Part shown: positions 63,791-64,000 of the stretch, piece after piece
How positions within the stretch are numbered: position 1 is the stretch's first letter
How the letters are laid out: the number at the start of each line of letters is the position of its first letter
NCBI RefSeq assembly: GCF_900101125.1
Contig: NZ_FNFL01000006.1
Coordinates: forward strand, 142,905 to 206,904
Reading direction: 5' to 3'
From: Sediminibacillus albus
GTDB lineage: Bacteria; Bacillota; Bacilli; Bacillales; Amphibacillaceae
DNA: 64,000 nt
Position numbers and translations under genes: made by a program
The notes under the pieces: model-generated
What the model saw: only the letters and a program-made list of their open reading frames with translations
Databases searched by the model: none
Told to the model about the DNA's origin: nothing

Positions 63791-63906
63791 GCCTGGCGGC
63801 GTCCTACTCTCGCAGGGGCAAAGCCCCAACTACCATGGGCACTGAAGAGCTTAACTGCTGTGTTCGGCATGGGAACAGGTGTGACCTCTTCGCTATTGCC
63901 ACCAGA
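63791..63906 (-). rRNA. rrf: 5S ribosomal RNA
   Basis: The minus strand reads TCTGGTGGCAATAGCGAAGAGG at the 5' end (first 20 bases given loosely), with the conserved CCCATGCCGAACACAG and GTAGGACGCCGCCAGGC at the 3' end; about 116 bases. It is the last gene of an rRNA operon whose 23S lies to the right of the window. The DNA from 63907 to 64000 is the 23S-5S spacer. Confidence 0.96.
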
Positions 63907-64000
63907 CTATTATTTGCGTACATCCAAGTGTACTTATTTTTTCGTGACAACAAATATTATATATGTTTTTCACAAAAAATCAAGGAAAAAATTATTTTTT

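Overview
The window is chromosomal DNA of a low-GC, endospore-forming Bacillaceae member. It carries an alpha/beta-type SASP, a GerW/YtfJ germination protein, RefZ, EzrA, SftA and bacilliredoxin YtxJ. Most genes, and largely their order, match the Bacillus subtilis ackA-ytxK-tpx ... ytgP-ytfP region. The Na+-type stator MotPS is beside ccpA, as in B. subtilis. I cannot name the species; Virgibacillus/Oceanobacillus-like relatives are a guess.

Layout. (1) 1-15.2 kb: ackA (3' end cut by the window edge), ytxK, tpx, ytfJ-ytfI, NAD kinase, an amidohydrolase, sspA, thiI-cysteine desulfurase (4-thiouridine/thiazole sulfur transfer), a small membrane protein, ezrA, refZ, a free-methionine-sulfoxide reductase and a diguanylate cyclase. 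(2) 15.4-20.0 kb: rpsD with a good sigma-A promoter and a likely S4 leader, then about 3.7 kb of foreign DNA inserted at the 3' end of rpsD. It is bounded by a 24-bp direct repeat of the rpsD terminus and holds an IS110-type transposase fragment, a DJ-1/PfpI protein, a WYL-type regulator and integrase-like C-terminal remnants. The original rpsD terminator now lies beyond it. (3) 20-31 kb: tyrS behind a Tyr T-box, a large class A PBP, acuABC (control of acetyl-CoA synthetase by acetylation), motPS and ccpA. (4) 31-44.4 kb: chorismate mutase-DAHP synthase, an FtsA/PilM-like ATPase with a long extension, ytxG-ytxH-ytxJ, murC, pncB, sftA, ytpR/Q/P and a PTS IIC-type permease. (5) 44.5-64 kb: a chemoreceptor, repeat-rich intergenic DNA, a lipoprotein, ytoQ, a DUF84 NTPase, ytoP, ytzB, ytnP, trmB, a 57-aa membrane peptide behind a perfect cre-like site, ytzH/ytmP, ytlR/Q/thpR, an MFS exporter, a K+ channel, ytzE, an RsuA pseudouridine synthase, ytgP and ytfP. 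The 5S rRNA ending an rrn operon on the minus strand closes the window.

Functional links. Carbon overflow (ackA with a cre about 56 bp upstream of the inferred start site), acetate reuse (acuABC) and the master regulator CcpA are all here. Cell envelope and division are represented by ezrA, refZ, sftA, murC, the PBP, ytgP and the FtsA-like protein. Translation is represented by rpsD, tyrS, trmB, thiI, the RsuA enzyme and 5S RNA. B. subtilis neighbours missing from their usual places include sppA/yteJ, braB, hisJ, acsA and amyX. Most features are ordinary core genome. The points most worth a second look are the rpsD insertion, the Tpx lacking a resolving cysteine, the cre-controlled small membrane peptide and the extended FtsA-like protein.
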